Source of the DNA: an uncultured Cellvibrionales bacterium
GTDB lineage: Bacteria > Pseudomonadota > Gammaproteobacteria > Pseudomonadales > Dasaniaceae
Length of the DNA: 64,000 nucleotides
Direction: 5' to 3'
NCBI GenBank assembly: GCA_913019905.1
Contig: CAJVZD010000014.1
Location: forward strand, 1-64,000
Shown here: in pieces, positions 11,940 to 20,688 of the stretch
How positions within the stretch are numbered: position 1 is the first letter of the stretch
Layout of the letters: every line of letters begins with the position of its first letter
The notes under the pieces: model-generated
What the model saw: only the letters and a program-made list of their open reading frames with translations
Told to the model about the DNA's origin: nothing
The model's database searches: none
Program-made: the position numbers and the translations under genes

Positions 11940-13301
11940 ATGAATAAAGTACCCTATGTATCCGTGCGTCCTACTAGTAGCTTGAACTTGCTGTCTCATC
12001 GCGAGGTCGCGGGCGTAATGAATTATGACGATGAGGTGTTTAAGTTATTTCGCCAATGTGCCCTGGCAGTGCTAAATACCGGCATGGTAGAAGATGACGC
12101 CGACGCTGTCTTCAACCACTATCACGACTTCGATATCCGTATAATCCCGCAATCCAGAGGAATAAAACTCGATGTAATCAACGCGCCCGCCAATGCCTTC
12201 GTCAACGGAAAAATGATCAAAGGCATACAAGAACACTTGTTTTCCGCCCTGCGTGATATTGTTTATACACACCACAAAATATCAAATAACGGCAGTTATA
12301 GCTCAAACAGTAGCGACGATATTACCGACACGGTATTTCGTATTTTGCGCAATGCAGGTATTCTTAAAGCCAACACTATCCCGAGGCTTGTGGTCTGTTG
12401 GGGCGGGCACGCAATAAAACGTTTCGAGTATGATTATTCGAAACAGGTCGGATACGAACTCGGAATACGCGGACTAAATATTGCGACTGGTTGCGGTACC
12501 GGCGCGATGAGAGGCCCTATGAAGGGTGCCGCCGTTGGCCATGCAAAACAGCATATTCACGACGGGCGATACATTGGTATTACCGAGCCGGGCATTATTG
12601 CCTCAGAGTCACCGAACCCGACTGTCAGTGAGCTAGTCATTCTCCCGGACATCGAAAAACGCCTGGAGGCATTCGTACGATTATCCCACTCCATTATAGT
12701 GTTTCCAGGCGGTGCAGGTACCGTTGAGGAAATACTCTATTTGCTCAGCTTACTGATGCACCCAGACAACCGGTCGATCGATATCCCACTGGTTTTTGCC
12801 GCCCCCGTCGAAAGTAAAGAATATTTTATTGCGATGGATAATTTTATACATAATACACTGGGCGAAGAAGCTCAGAAATACTATCAAATTGTAACTGGCG
12901 ACCCCGAGCGTGTCGCGCAGCAAATTTTAGAGGGCGTCGAACACGTTCGGCGCTACCGGCGCAAACAACAAGAGTCCTATGCCTTTAATTGGCAACTTAA
13001 AATTCCTCTGGAATTACAACAACCCTTCCATCCAAATCACGAAAACATGCGCCAGCTTAAACTGAATTACGAGCAGCCTAAACATTCCCTCGCAGCTGAA
13101 ATGCGATGTGGATTTTCAGGCATCGTGGCCGGCAACATAAAAGCTCAAGGCGTAGAAGCTGTAAGAAAACACGGCCCTTATATATTACAAGGCGACCCGA
13201 CTATCATCGGAGAGTTTGATGTGCTGTTAAAAGACTTTATTGCAAACGGGCGAATGAAACTCAAAGGCGAATATAAGCCCTGCTACCGTCTCAAGGAATA
13301 A
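11940..13301 (+). CDS. ppnN: Pyrimidine/purine nucleotide 5'-monophosphate nucleosidase (LOG family)
   Basis: PpnN (YgdH) hydrolyses nucleoside monophosphates to base and ribose 5-phosphate; in E. coli it is stimulated by (p)ppGpp. The 453-residue length matches PpnN rather than the short LOG proteins. The LOG motif is present as FPGGAGTVEEILY, with the partner motif GTGAMRGPMKGA upstream. An N-terminal PpnN-specific domain (about 1-140) and a C-terminal helical domain flank the Rossmann core. AAAGGAG lies 6 bases before the ATG. It is divergent from dnaE, with about 264 bases between them. Confidence 0.93.
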   Translation: MNKVPYVSVRPTSSLNLLSHREVAGVMNYDDEVFKLFRQCALAVLNTGMVEDDADAVFNHYHDFDIRIIPQSRGIKLDVINAPANAFVNGKMIKGIQEHLFSALRDIVYTHHKISNNGSYSSNSSDDITDTVFRILRNAGILKANTIPRLVVCWGGHAIKRFEYDYSKQVGYELGIRGLNIATGCGTGAMRGPMKGAAVGHAKQHIHDGRYIGITEPGIIASESPNPTVSELVILPDIEKRLEAFVRLSHSIIVFPGGAGTVEEILYLLSLLMHPDNRSIDIPLVFAAPVESKEYFIAMDNFIHNTLGEEAQKYYQIVTGDPERVAQQILEGVEHVRRYRRKQQESYAFNWQLKIPLELQQPFHPNHENMRQLKLNYEQPKHSLAAEMRCGFSGIVAGNIKAQGVEAVRKHGPYILQGDPTIIGEFDVLLKDFIANGRMKLKGEYKPCYRLKE

Positions 13302-13487
13302 GCTTAGACAAGGCTATCTGCTGGCGACGCTGCCGATGATCACTTCCGATAATACTGTTATCGATAGGCATGAGTCTGGAAATAAATTGACTTATCTTAT
13401 GTTTTTATAGTGTAGTCAGGCTTGAGTCGGGACATCGAGAGCGCAGCTTTAATAGTAGGGCTTGGTTTGTCGCTTTTCTTACTTTGA

Positions 13488-13585
13488 GATAATAAGTTTG
13501 GAATAAAGAGCTAGAAATAGAAAGTTCGAAATAGCACGCTCGAAACGAAATGCAAGAATCAAAATACAAGAATCGAATGGGTGAA
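13488..13585. repeat. Degenerate tandem array, seven units of 14 bp
   Basis: Units of exactly 14 bases follow each other: 13488-13501, 13502-13515, 13516-13529, 13530-13543, 13544-13557, 13558-13571 and 13572-13585. The best preserved pair is AATAGAAAGTTCGA and AATAGCACGCTCGA; a later pair shares an ACAAGA/GCAAGA end. The array is intergenic between ppnN and the DUF1499 gene. The remaining spacer before it (13302-13487) has no gene that I can see. Confidence 0.7.
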
Positions 13586-13698
13586 TAACATTTTCGCCGA
13601 TGTTATTGATTACAAATAAAGTGTTAACATCTCACGAGAGTTCGTTTACAGATGTCAAAGACATAATAAAAAGTTGTTTTTATCAGTAAGTACAAACG

Positions 13699-13800
13699 AG
13701 TGTCCGTCCAGAAATATCGAGTCGAAATTTGTATTTCTGCGGTAGGTCGGGCTTTATCCCGATCTACCGCAGAAATTGACCTAGTGCTGGACGAGCGCTA
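13699..13800. mobile_element. MITE-like inverted-repeat element 1
   Basis: The outer arms (GTGTCCGTCCAG near 13701-13712 and CTGGACGAGCGCT at 13787-13799) are imperfect inverted repeats. Inside is a strong hairpin with 19-base arms (13733-13751 and 13758-13776) with one mismatch and a 6-base loop. The outer arms match the ends of the element at 20524-20688 (consensus TTAGYGCYCGTCCA), so the two appear to be members of one family with different interiors. There is no coding capacity. Confidence 0.6.
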
Positions 13801-13835
13801 ACTATCCACCTCATTACAATAGAGTGACCAAACCC

Positions 13836-14561
13836 ATGTCGTCAGAAGATACCGCAAAAAGTTCGATCTTTATTCGCAATGCCTCAGTCATCATCCTTTT
13901 GCTAATGCCTATAGCAGCACTCGGAACCCGATTCGGAATCTGGCCGTTTACCATCGGTTTACTGATGTTCGCTGTGTCCATGCTGGGCAGCGTCCTTATC
14001 CAGATAACAAACGCCATTTGGTTATTTAGAAAACCAGCCAGCGGTACAACATCCGCGCTGCGTTGGGCTAGCCTATTTGCATTCCCGCCGCTAATCATCG
14101 TTGCGGTAACACTGACGAACATGTCAAAAGGATATCCACCCATACATAATATAAGTACGGACCGGGAAAATCCGCCCCAATTCACTGAGGCGGCAACACA
14201 ACGGGGAAGCGACAGCAACCCTCTTGAGTACTCGAGCGAACTGGCGTCAGTTCAACACTCGGCGTACCCCGACCTATCCACTGTTTTATCAAACGATTCC
14301 GTGGTGGAGACCTACGAGAAGGCACTTGCTCTGTGTCTTGAAAACGGCTGGGATGTCTACGGAAAAAGCCCTGAAAAAGGCTTAATTGAAGCCGTTGACA
14401 CCACATTCTGGTTTGGCTTTAAAGACGATATTGTTATCCGTATCCAAGCCACTGAGACAGGTAGTAAAATGGATTTACGCTCCGTATCAAGGGTTGGCGT
14501 TAGCGATGTGGGTGTGAATGCAAATCGGATACGTCAATTCGTAGCGAGCTTTAAATCGTAA
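13836..14561 (+). CDS. DUF1499 family membrane-anchored protein
   Basis: About 241 residues. The N-terminal third holds two or three hydrophobic segments (SVIILLLMPIAALGTRFGIW, LLMFAVSMLGSVLIQI and LFAFPPLIIVAVTL). After residue 110 the soluble domain has the DUF1499 pattern YPDLSTV, ALCLENGWDVYG, IEAVDTTFWFGFKDDIVIRI and MDLRSVSRVGVSDVGVNANR. DUF1499 has no established biochemical role. I used the ATG at 13836; a GTG four codons earlier (13824) is also in frame. It stands alone between a repeat-rich spacer and the M28 peptidase gene. Confidence 0.8.
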   Translation: MSSEDTAKSSIFIRNASVIILLLMPIAALGTRFGIWPFTIGLLMFAVSMLGSVLIQITNAIWLFRKPASGTTSALRWASLFAFPPLIIVAVTLTNMSKGYPPIHNISTDRENPPQFTEAATQRGSDSNPLEYSSELASVQHSAYPDLSTVLSNDSVVETYEKALALCLENGWDVYGKSPEKGLIEAVDTTFWFGFKDDIVIRIQATETGSKMDLRSVSRVGVSDVGVNANRIRQFVASFKS

Positions 14562-14611
14562 ACAGAATAAGACTCATAACCATTCCAATCATCTCACGAG
14601 GGTTCGGCATC

Positions 14612-16069
14612 ATGCACCTCTATAACGTAAGACTAAAGCAACTCATCATTGTTATTGTCTGTTGCTGGCATTTCACCGCAGTGGTACACGCTGCAGACTC
14701 AGGAACCTCGGAAACACTGGCTCAATCACCTACTTTACTACAATCGCTAATGGCAAAGTCTGGTCCCACGGAGCAGCTGTCCATCATACACAAAATGGTT
14801 GGAGACGTTTCCGCAAGCCGCCTCGAGGCCGACATCCGCACACTGGTGGGCTTTGGAACTCGGCATACCTTATCTGAAACAGAGTCAGATATACGCGGAA
14901 TCGGCGCCGCACGGCGCTGGATAAAAGCAGAATTTGAAAGAATCAGCGACGAATGTAATCGATGCCTGGAAGTGTTTTACGTCAGTCGCGTCATCGAAGG
15001 AACTCGCCGAATTCCCGAGCCTGTTGACGTTGTCAGTGTTGTGGCTATTCAGCGAGGTTCATTAGATCCCGATCGATTTGTTCTCATGTCGGGAGACATC
15101 GACTCACGCGTTACCGATCCTCTGGACGGGACCTCTGATTCACCCGGCGCTAACGACAACGCTACCGGTATGGCGGGTGTTATCGAAAGCGCAAGAGTGC
15201 TGAGCAAACACAAGTTTGCAGGTTCAATTATCTATGCGGGACTGTCCGGCGAAGAGCAGGGCTTATTTGGCGGGGAAATTGTTGTCGATCACGCACTTGC
15301 AAATAACTGGCGAATTAAAGCGGTGCTCAATAACGATATGATCGGAAATATCACTGGTATTGATGGTGTAATAGACAATACATCGGCACGGGTATTCTCC
15401 GAGGGAACACGCGCCGTCGAGACCCCAGAAGAAGCCAAAATTCGTCGTTATAGCGGCGGAGAAGTCGACTCACCTTCAAGAAATCTTGCTCGATTTATTG
15501 ATCGTCAGGCTGACAAATACATCCCAAACCTGGACGTCATGATGGTATACCGACTTGACCGCTTTGGTCGCGGTGGACACCACCGTCCCTTTAACGAGGC
15601 GGGGATTCCCGGCGTAAGGATTATGGAAACCCACGAGCATTACGACCGCCAGCACCAAAATTTGAGAACAGTCGAAAATCGTAATTACGGCGACGTAATC
15701 GAAGGGGTCAATTTCGACTATGTACGCAAGTTAACCGCACTGAATGTCGCTAGTCTTGCGGAAATGGCTTACGCGCCCCCCTTTCCAGCTCAGGTTGAAA
15801 TAAAAGGTGCAGTCAAAGCTTCAACGACCATTAGCTGGACAAAACCCGCAGACAAAACCGCACTCAACATTGCGGGCTATCGAGTTTACTGGCGATTAAC
15901 CGATCGGCCGCAGTGGACCTACAGTCGCTTTGTAGGAGATGTCGAAAGTTACGAATTTAAAAACATTGTTATTGATAACTACTATTTTGGCGTGTCATCG
16001 GTTGCGAAAAATGGCGCGGAAAGTCCTGTCGTTTTTCCAGGTCCAATGGGTTCTTTTGGTGGTTATTAA
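14612..16069 (+). CDS. Secreted M28-family metallopeptidase-like protein with fibronectin-like tail
   Basis: The 485-residue product has a signal peptide ending near AVVHAADSG. The M28 aminopeptidase domain shows zinc-site sequences PGANDNATG (bridging Asp), SGEEQGLFGG (catalytic Glu and Glu ligand), LNNDMIGN (Asp ligand) and a C-terminal His region ETHEHYDRQH. The first zinc ligand, normally His in a GHIDSR-type motif, is Asp162 here (SGDIDSR, codon GAC at 15095-15097). Residues about 395-480 look like a fibronectin type III domain (ISWTKPADKT, YRVYWRL). A GAGGG ribosome site lies about 10 bases before the ATG. Likely secreted; activity is uncertain because of the substitution. Confidence 0.85.
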   Translation: MHLYNVRLKQLIIVIVCCWHFTAVVHAADSGTSETLAQSPTLLQSLMAKSGPTEQLSIIHKMVGDVSASRLEADIRTLVGFGTRHTLSETESDIRGIGAARRWIKAEFERISDECNRCLEVFYVSRVIEGTRRIPEPVDVVSVVAIQRGSLDPDRFVLMSGDIDSRVTDPLDGTSDSPGANDNATGMAGVIESARVLSKHKFAGSIIYAGLSGEEQGLFGGEIVVDHALANNWRIKAVLNNDMIGNITGIDGVIDNTSARVFSEGTRAVETPEEAKIRRYSGGEVDSPSRNLARFIDRQADKYIPNLDVMMVYRLDRFGRGGHHRPFNEAGIPGVRIMETHEHYDRQHQNLRTVENRNYGDVIEGVNFDYVRKLTALNVASLAEMAYAPPFPAQVEIKGAVKASTTISWTKPADKTALNIAGYRVYWRLTDRPQWTYSRFVGDVESYEFKNIVIDNYYFGVSSVAKNGAESPVVFPGPMGSFGGY

Positions 16070-16098
16070 TATTATTTCCCCTAATATTGTAAACTTTA

Positions 16099-16812
16099 AT
16101 GACAAATTTAATACGGCGACAGACATTGAAATCATCTATCCTACATCTAATTCTGGCATTTTCTGCCCTCGCGTTCAGTTTACAAGGCCATGCAATTAAC
16201 AAGTGCACTGACAGCAACGGAAAGGTATCTTTTCAGGATACTCCCTGTCCGAAAAGCAGTGTCGCAAATACCGTAAAATTGAAAACCAATAACTCTAGCG
16301 AGTCGAATGAAGTAAAGATCGTGAATGTATCGATCGAGAACATTAAGCGGTTTTCGATCGGCATCCCACAAAACTGGAATGATAGTGTTCGGACTTCCGC
16401 CAATAACGCTTCGTCTACCGTAAGAATCAATACAACGAGGGGCGATGAACTCGTACTTCTAATGAGCTTTCTTCCAAACAAACAATCTTTGGGAATGGAT
16501 AAGGTTTTACTCAACAATCTGACTCAAGAAATTGAACGTCAACATTCAAAACTCCCGACAGAACGAAAATTGGAATCCAAAGACATCGAACTCATTTTTT
16601 CAAAGGGGATAGGACGTTTAATTACCTATGCCGATGATAGCTTGATAAATAAAACGAACCGGCCAAATGGCCAGTTCGCTTATATCACCACTGGCACTAT
16701 TATTGTTAATAGAATCGTAATAACAGTCAGCATACTCACGAACAATCTACGCACCGTTAATTACGCCAAAGCCATGGCAGCGATACAAACACTGGTCAGT
16801 CACGATTCTTAA
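16099..16812 (+). CDS. DUF4124-containing secreted protein
   Basis: A 237-residue protein with a signal peptide ending around LQGHAIN. Immediately after it comes a DUF4124 module, INKCTDSNGKVSFQDTPCP, in which two Cys flank the KVSFQDTPC core. DUF4124 is a small periplasmic or secreted domain without a defined function. The remaining 180 residues (FSIGIPQNWNDSVR, DELVLLMSFLPN, VNRIVITVSIL) resemble no family that I can name with confidence. It starts 29 bases after the M28 gene and may be translated from the same transcript. Confidence 0.7.
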   Translation: MTNLIRRQTLKSSILHLILAFSALAFSLQGHAINKCTDSNGKVSFQDTPCPKSSVANTVKLKTNNSSESNEVKIVNVSIENIKRFSIGIPQNWNDSVRTSANNASSTVRINTTRGDELVLLMSFLPNKQSLGMDKVLLNNLTQEIERQHSKLPTERKLESKDIELIFSKGIGRLITYADDSLINKTNRPNGQFAYITTGTIIVNRIVITVSILTNNLRTVNYAKAMAAIQTLVSHDS

Positions 16813-16914
16813 ACCCCAATGAGTGTTTACCTTAACCCTCCAATGAAGTAAGCCTGCGGTGGCAATTGAAATTATTATAATTAACTCACAGTAAAATTGA
16901 CGAGGACAAAAGAC

Positions 16915-17790
16915 ATGTGTGATGAAGATACGGTCGAGGACAACGAAAACTTTTTAGATAATACAAAGGGACTATCTCGCAGACAATTTAATGCACTCGC
17001 CACAAGTGCAACAATGGCAATGATGTTACCTCTCACCGCAAATGCAATGGATGTTGTAGAGACAAACGTCAATGTCAATACTGCCGACGGAGTGGCTGAC
17101 TGTTTATTTGTTCATCCATCGACGGGTCGACATCCAGCTGTCATTATTTGGCCCGACATCCTGGGACTACGCCCCGCCTTTCGGTTAATGGGTAAACGTC
17201 TGGCCGAGTCGGGATATTCAGTTCTGGTGGTTAATCCTTACTATCGAAACGCTCTGTCTCCGGTGGTACCACCCGGCGCAAGTTTTCAAGATGAATCCAT
17301 TCGAAACAAAGTACTGCCGATGGCACGACAACTGTCAGCCACCACCACAGTCACAGATGCAAAAGCATTTGTCGGGTTTCTCGATCAGCAAAAGACCGTC
17401 GATAGCAAACGTAAAATAGGCACGACCGGTTATTGTATGGGAGGCCCGTTCACAATGAGAACAGCAGCAGCGATACCCGACCGTATAGGTGCCGGGGCGT
17501 CTTTCCACGGCGGTCGATTGGTCACCGATGCTGCGGACAGCCCACATTTATTAGTTCCTAAAATGAAAGCACAATTTTTGTTCGCAATTGCATCTAACGA
17601 TGATCAACGTAATCCAGAGAGTAAAAACACCTTACGTGACTCATTCAAAAATGCGGGATTATCTGCGGAAATTGAGGTCTACGACGGTGCTCTGCATGGT
17701 TGGTGTCCGCCGGATTCAAGAGTGTATAATGAAGTACAAGCCGAACGAGCATGGGCGAGGCTGTTATCCTTGTTTGAAACCGCACTCTGA
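16915..17790 (+). CDS. Dienelactone-hydrolase family protein with Tat-like signal
   Basis: A 291-residue alpha/beta hydrolase. The N-terminus is acidic, then LSRRQFNALATSATMAMMLP forms a twin-arginine signal (SRRQF). The core has the DLH oxyanion region PAVIIWPDILGLRP, the nucleophile Cys in GTTGYCMGGPF, an acid region with DDQRNPES and the catalytic His in GALHGWCPPD. DLH proteins hydrolyse dienelactones or other esters and lactones; this one would be exported folded. The start at 16915 is preferred over a TTG at 16897 because GACGAGGA sits 8 bases upstream. The long acidic N-region before the RR motif is unusual. Confidence 0.85.
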   Translation: MCDEDTVEDNENFLDNTKGLSRRQFNALATSATMAMMLPLTANAMDVVETNVNVNTADGVADCLFVHPSTGRHPAVIIWPDILGLRPAFRLMGKRLAESGYSVLVVNPYYRNALSPVVPPGASFQDESIRNKVLPMARQLSATTTVTDAKAFVGFLDQQKTVDSKRKIGTTGYCMGGPFTMRTAAAIPDRIGAGASFHGGRLVTDAADSPHLLVPKMKAQFLFAIASNDDQRNPESKNTLRDSFKNAGLSAEIEVYDGALHGWCPPDSRVYNEVQAERAWARLLSLFETAL

Positions 17791-17828
17791 TAGAAGGGTG
17801 AGCGCACTTTCTGCCGATATTTTGTCTA

Positions 17829-17882
17829 TTGATGCGTAGTATTGATGTGTACTCTTGAAATGTACTAGTTGAAATGTACTAG
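17829..17882. repeat. Tandem array, four units of 13-14 bp
   Basis: Units: 17829-17841 (TTGATGCGTAGTA), 17842-17854 (TTGATGTGTACTC), 17855-17868 and 17869-17882 (both TTGAAATGTACTAG, identical). The array starts shortly after the dienelactone-hydrolase-like gene. Confidence 0.85.
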
Positions 17883-18283
17883 CTCAAACCTAAGCTGATA
17901 TAAATAGGGTTCTGGACCAGACAAAGTCACATAAGCAGCATTCTATTGAAAAACAGGCTTCTTATTTTGGCTAGATATTGTAGAGAATCGCTAACAGTAG
18001 ATTATAAAGAAATCCGTCCATGTAACAGCTCATAAAAATGAAGACAAAAAAATTCCGACCCAGTGTAAAGAACTACTGGGTAAAGTAGCACAAGCAGGTT
18101 CAACACTTTTATTGTATCCAATTAACGACCAAGACAGCTGCAACAATCGCTGTCCGACGGCCTCACCGTTGCCGTGTCATGTAACTAATGAAAACATTCC
18201 AATTGATGATAAGATGCCGTCAAGCATTCAACTAATAACAGCTACCTTGCACCAAGGCGTGCAAGCACCAAGGACCAATGCCT
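17883..18283. other. Intergenic spacer without a supported gene
   Basis: About 400 bases. Open frames here are short and lack a ribosome site. A/T-rich stretches may hold the promoter of the following gene. I see no clear hairpin or known RNA. Confidence 0.4.
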
Positions 18284-19096
18284 ATGAAGTTTATTAAAAT
18301 TACCGCGATCGCCGTTTTTTCTCTCTTCGTATTACTGATTGCGTTTTACAATATAAGAGGCATGTTAACGCTGGGCACCATCGAGCCATCCCTTGACCCC
18401 GTTAGAGATATAACAGCCAATAGAGTTGTATTGGTTACCGGTGCCACCGGATCGGTGGGAGACGGCTTATTGAAAGCCGCTATCGAAGACCCCAATGTAT
18501 CGAAAGTTTATGTCATCACTCGCCGTAGCTCTGCGCGTATCGACGCCGGTGTCGCGTCCGGTAAAGTGACCAGTTTAGTTCATCAAGACTTTACCGACTT
18601 TAGCCTATTCCAAACAGAGCTGGCTGAGGTAAATACTGTGCTGTGGGGCCTGGGCGTTTCCTCTATCGGGATTGATGAGGCGCTCTACAAAAAGATTCAA
18701 CTAGATTTTCCCGTTGCTTTCACCAAGCAATGGTTAGCAGTGCGTAACACGGCGCCAATGGCTTTTCACTATATTACCGGTATGGGAACTGGAGGCGATG
18801 CTGACTGGGCGAAGGTAAAACGCCAAGCTGAGTTAGAACTAACAGCAATGGCTGAGAATACACCACTGCGTACTTTTCACTATCGCTCGGCGTTTGTCAG
18901 GCCCAGCTCTGAACAATCGAATGCCTTTCACTACTTACTGGAAGCTTTATTCACGCCAGGCTCCATGGTTATATCCGCGAAAGAATTAGGACAGTGTATG
19001 CTGGAAATTGGCATACGGACGGAAGAGCTCGCCAATGGAGCCATCATAGATAATGCCGACAGCATTGCTTACGCCGACACTTACCGCACTGATTAG
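18284..19096 (+). CDS. Membrane-anchored NAD(P)-binding Rossmann-fold protein
   Basis: About 270 residues. An N-terminal hydrophobic segment (KITAIAVFSLFVLLIAFY) precedes a Rossmann domain with the dinucleotide motif VVLVTGATGSVGDGLL. Further family-like parts are VYVITRRSSAR, TVLWGLGVSSIG, FHYITGMGTGG and TFHYRSAFVRPSS. It resembles atypical SDRs of the NAD(P)H-binding NmrA/HTATIP2-like kind; the classical YxxxK dyad is not evident. Two in-frame ATGs exist; AAGGA lies 9 bases before the one at 18284. The function is unknown; an anchored oxidoreductase or redox-sensing role is possible. Confidence 0.7.
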   Translation: MKFIKITAIAVFSLFVLLIAFYNIRGMLTLGTIEPSLDPVRDITANRVVLVTGATGSVGDGLLKAAIEDPNVSKVYVITRRSSARIDAGVASGKVTSLVHQDFTDFSLFQTELAEVNTVLWGLGVSSIGIDEALYKKIQLDFPVAFTKQWLAVRNTAPMAFHYITGMGTGGDADWAKVKRQAELELTAMAENTPLRTFHYRSAFVRPSSEQSNAFHYLLEALFTPGSMVISAKELGQCMLEIGIRTEELANGAIIDNADSIAYADTYRTD

Positions 19097-19106
19097 ACTT
19101 AGGTAA

Positions 19107-19151
19107 AAAGAGGGCATCCTACTCTATCGTCAGGATGCTGCCTGCTTTTTT
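19107..19151 (+). terminator. Intrinsic terminator after the Rossmann-fold gene
   Basis: Stem GCATCCT (19114-19120) pairs with AGGATGC (19132-19138) and is followed by a TTTTTT run at 19145-19151. Confidence 0.75.
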
Positions 19152-19373
19152 ACCATGCTTGTTTTACCACAACCGACACGCGACAGTTAACACAATAACT
19201 GTTTCCTTTTTAGATGTTTCCGAATCAGTCTTCAGCGAACTGATGAAATTGTTTTCGTCAAAATGACAGACGCACCCAAATAAAAATCGGGACCGTGCAG
19301 TTTCCATAGACTTGATGAAGTAGAACTTTTATTCTTCTTACTTAGCCAAATAATACAAAAGAGATCCAGCTAA

Positions 19374-20294
19374 ATGAAAATCATACCCACATTAATGTCC
19401 GGTTTGTTGCTCACGCTTGTATCAGTTAGCTCAGTAGCAGAAACCTCAGTTTTATTCATAGGGAACAGTTTTACCTATGGCTATGGCTCAGCCGTTAGAT
19501 TTTATCGCCATGACACGGTAACGGACCTAAACAATGAAGGCTTAGGCGGCGTACCGGCTTTGTTTAAATCTTTTTCTGATCAGGCAGGCTTAGACAATAA
19601 AGTGTATCTCGAAACACGGGGAGGAAGCGATTTGTATTTTCACTTAGAGAATAAATTGGGCGTTATCGGACGAAGACCTTGGGACCAGGTCGTCATGCAT
19701 GGTTACAGCACACTGGACAGCAAAAAGCCCGGTGATCCAAATCCACTCATCAATTCTACTGCGGACATGTCGAAATTTTTTCGGGGCATAAATCGCGACG
19801 TCGAAATTTTTCTCACCGCAACATGGTCTCGAGCCGACTTGATCTATGTAGATGACCGTCCTTGGAGTGATACTCCAATTAGCAAAATGGCTCAAGATGT
19901 CCGTGCCGGATACGACAAGGCTGCGATGGCACCTGGCGTTAAATCTGTTAACCCAGTGGGTGAGGCCTGGACACGAGCAATAGAAATGGGCCTCGCTGAC
20001 TCCAATCCCTATGATGGTATTGATCAGGGGAAAATTGACTTATGGACCTATGACCACTACCACGCCAGCACCTACGGATACTACCTTGAGGCTTTAGTGG
20101 TCTTTGGCAATGTCACCGGGATTGATCCGCGCTCATTGGGTGAGAATGAATGTTCAGCTTATGAACTGGGTATGTCACGCGCAGAAGTAAAAGGACTACA
20201 ACAAGCCGCATACGAACAACTTGCTAGCGAATCCAGAGTAAGCGCTGCGCCGCTCAAGCTACCTAAACCAGTAAACCCTGAACGCTGTAATTAG
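19374..20294 (+). CDS. Secreted SGNH/GDSL-like hydrolase
   Basis: A 306-residue protein with a signal peptide ending around VSSVAETS. The block I sequence LFIGNSFTYGYG carries the candidate catalytic Ser and resembles the GNSFT motif of SGNH-type esterases. A C-terminal block YDHYHASTYGYYLEA supplies the Asp-x-x-His pair expected in block V. The middle holds WDQVVMHGYSTLDS and IFLTATWSRADLIY. Substrates of such proteins range from acyl esters to O-acetylated sugars; none can be named here. It stands alone, with a GAGAT ribosome site before the ATG. Confidence 0.72.
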   Translation: MKIIPTLMSGLLLTLVSVSSVAETSVLFIGNSFTYGYGSAVRFYRHDTVTDLNNEGLGGVPALFKSFSDQAGLDNKVYLETRGGSDLYFHLENKLGVIGRRPWDQVVMHGYSTLDSKKPGDPNPLINSTADMSKFFRGINRDVEIFLTATWSRADLIYVDDRPWSDTPISKMAQDVRAGYDKAAMAPGVKSVNPVGEAWTRAIEMGLADSNPYDGIDQGKIDLWTYDHYHASTYGYYLEALVVFGNVTGIDPRSLGENECSAYELGMSRAEVKGLQQAAYEQLASESRVSAAPLKLPKPVNPERCN

Positions 20295-20316
20295 AATCAT
20301 TACGGTTTACCTATTG

Positions 20317-20364
20317 TTTGAATCTGAGCTCAATTGACCGGTTATTTTGAATTTGAGTTCAATT
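20317..20364. repeat. Diverged direct repeat of 19 bp
   Basis: TTTGAATCTGAGCTCAATT (20317-20335) and TTTGAATTTGAGTTCAATT (20346-20364) differ at two positions and are offset by 29 bases. They are intergenic, between the SGNH gene and the MITE-like element. Confidence 0.65.
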
Positions 20365-20523
20365 ATCTGTCTGTCCACAACTTGGCAAAATGGCCGATAT
20401 GTTGCTGGGATATTTCAAGAACGATCTACCAACGTTAGCATAGTAATTTCTACAAAAAACGTTTGAAATCCCTGAGTTCAGAGAGTGGTGCCTGGATAAA
20501 ACAACCCGCTCAGGGAATTTCTA

Positions 20524-20688
20524 ATTAGTGCCCGTCCAAAAATAGTGTCATTGCGAGAAGCGTAGCGACGCGGCAATCTAGGGCCGTTAGAATTAATACA
20601 TCACTATCAATACGTTAGAAAAATTAGATTGCCGCGTCGAGCGTCGAACCGTTCGCTCGCAAAGACCAATTTCTGGATGCGAACTAAT
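20524..20688. mobile_element. MITE-like inverted-repeat element 2
   Basis: About 165 bases flanked by long imperfect inverted repeats. The left arm starts ATTAGTGCCCGTCC and contains CATTGCGAGAAGCGTAGCG ending at GCGGCAATCT. The right arm returns AGATTGCCGCG, GCTCGCAAAGAC and GGATGCGAACTAAT. The GCGAG...GCGGCAATCT core belongs to a widespread class of bacterial intergenic palindromic repeats. The right end overlaps the last codons of the RND permease, whose TAG stop (20684-20686) lies inside the terminal arm. No transposase is encoded. Confidence 0.75.

Noticed and set aside
18112..18297. 61-codon open frame before the Rossmann-fold gene
   Set aside because: It overlaps the next gene start, lacks a ribosome site and has an unlikely composition.
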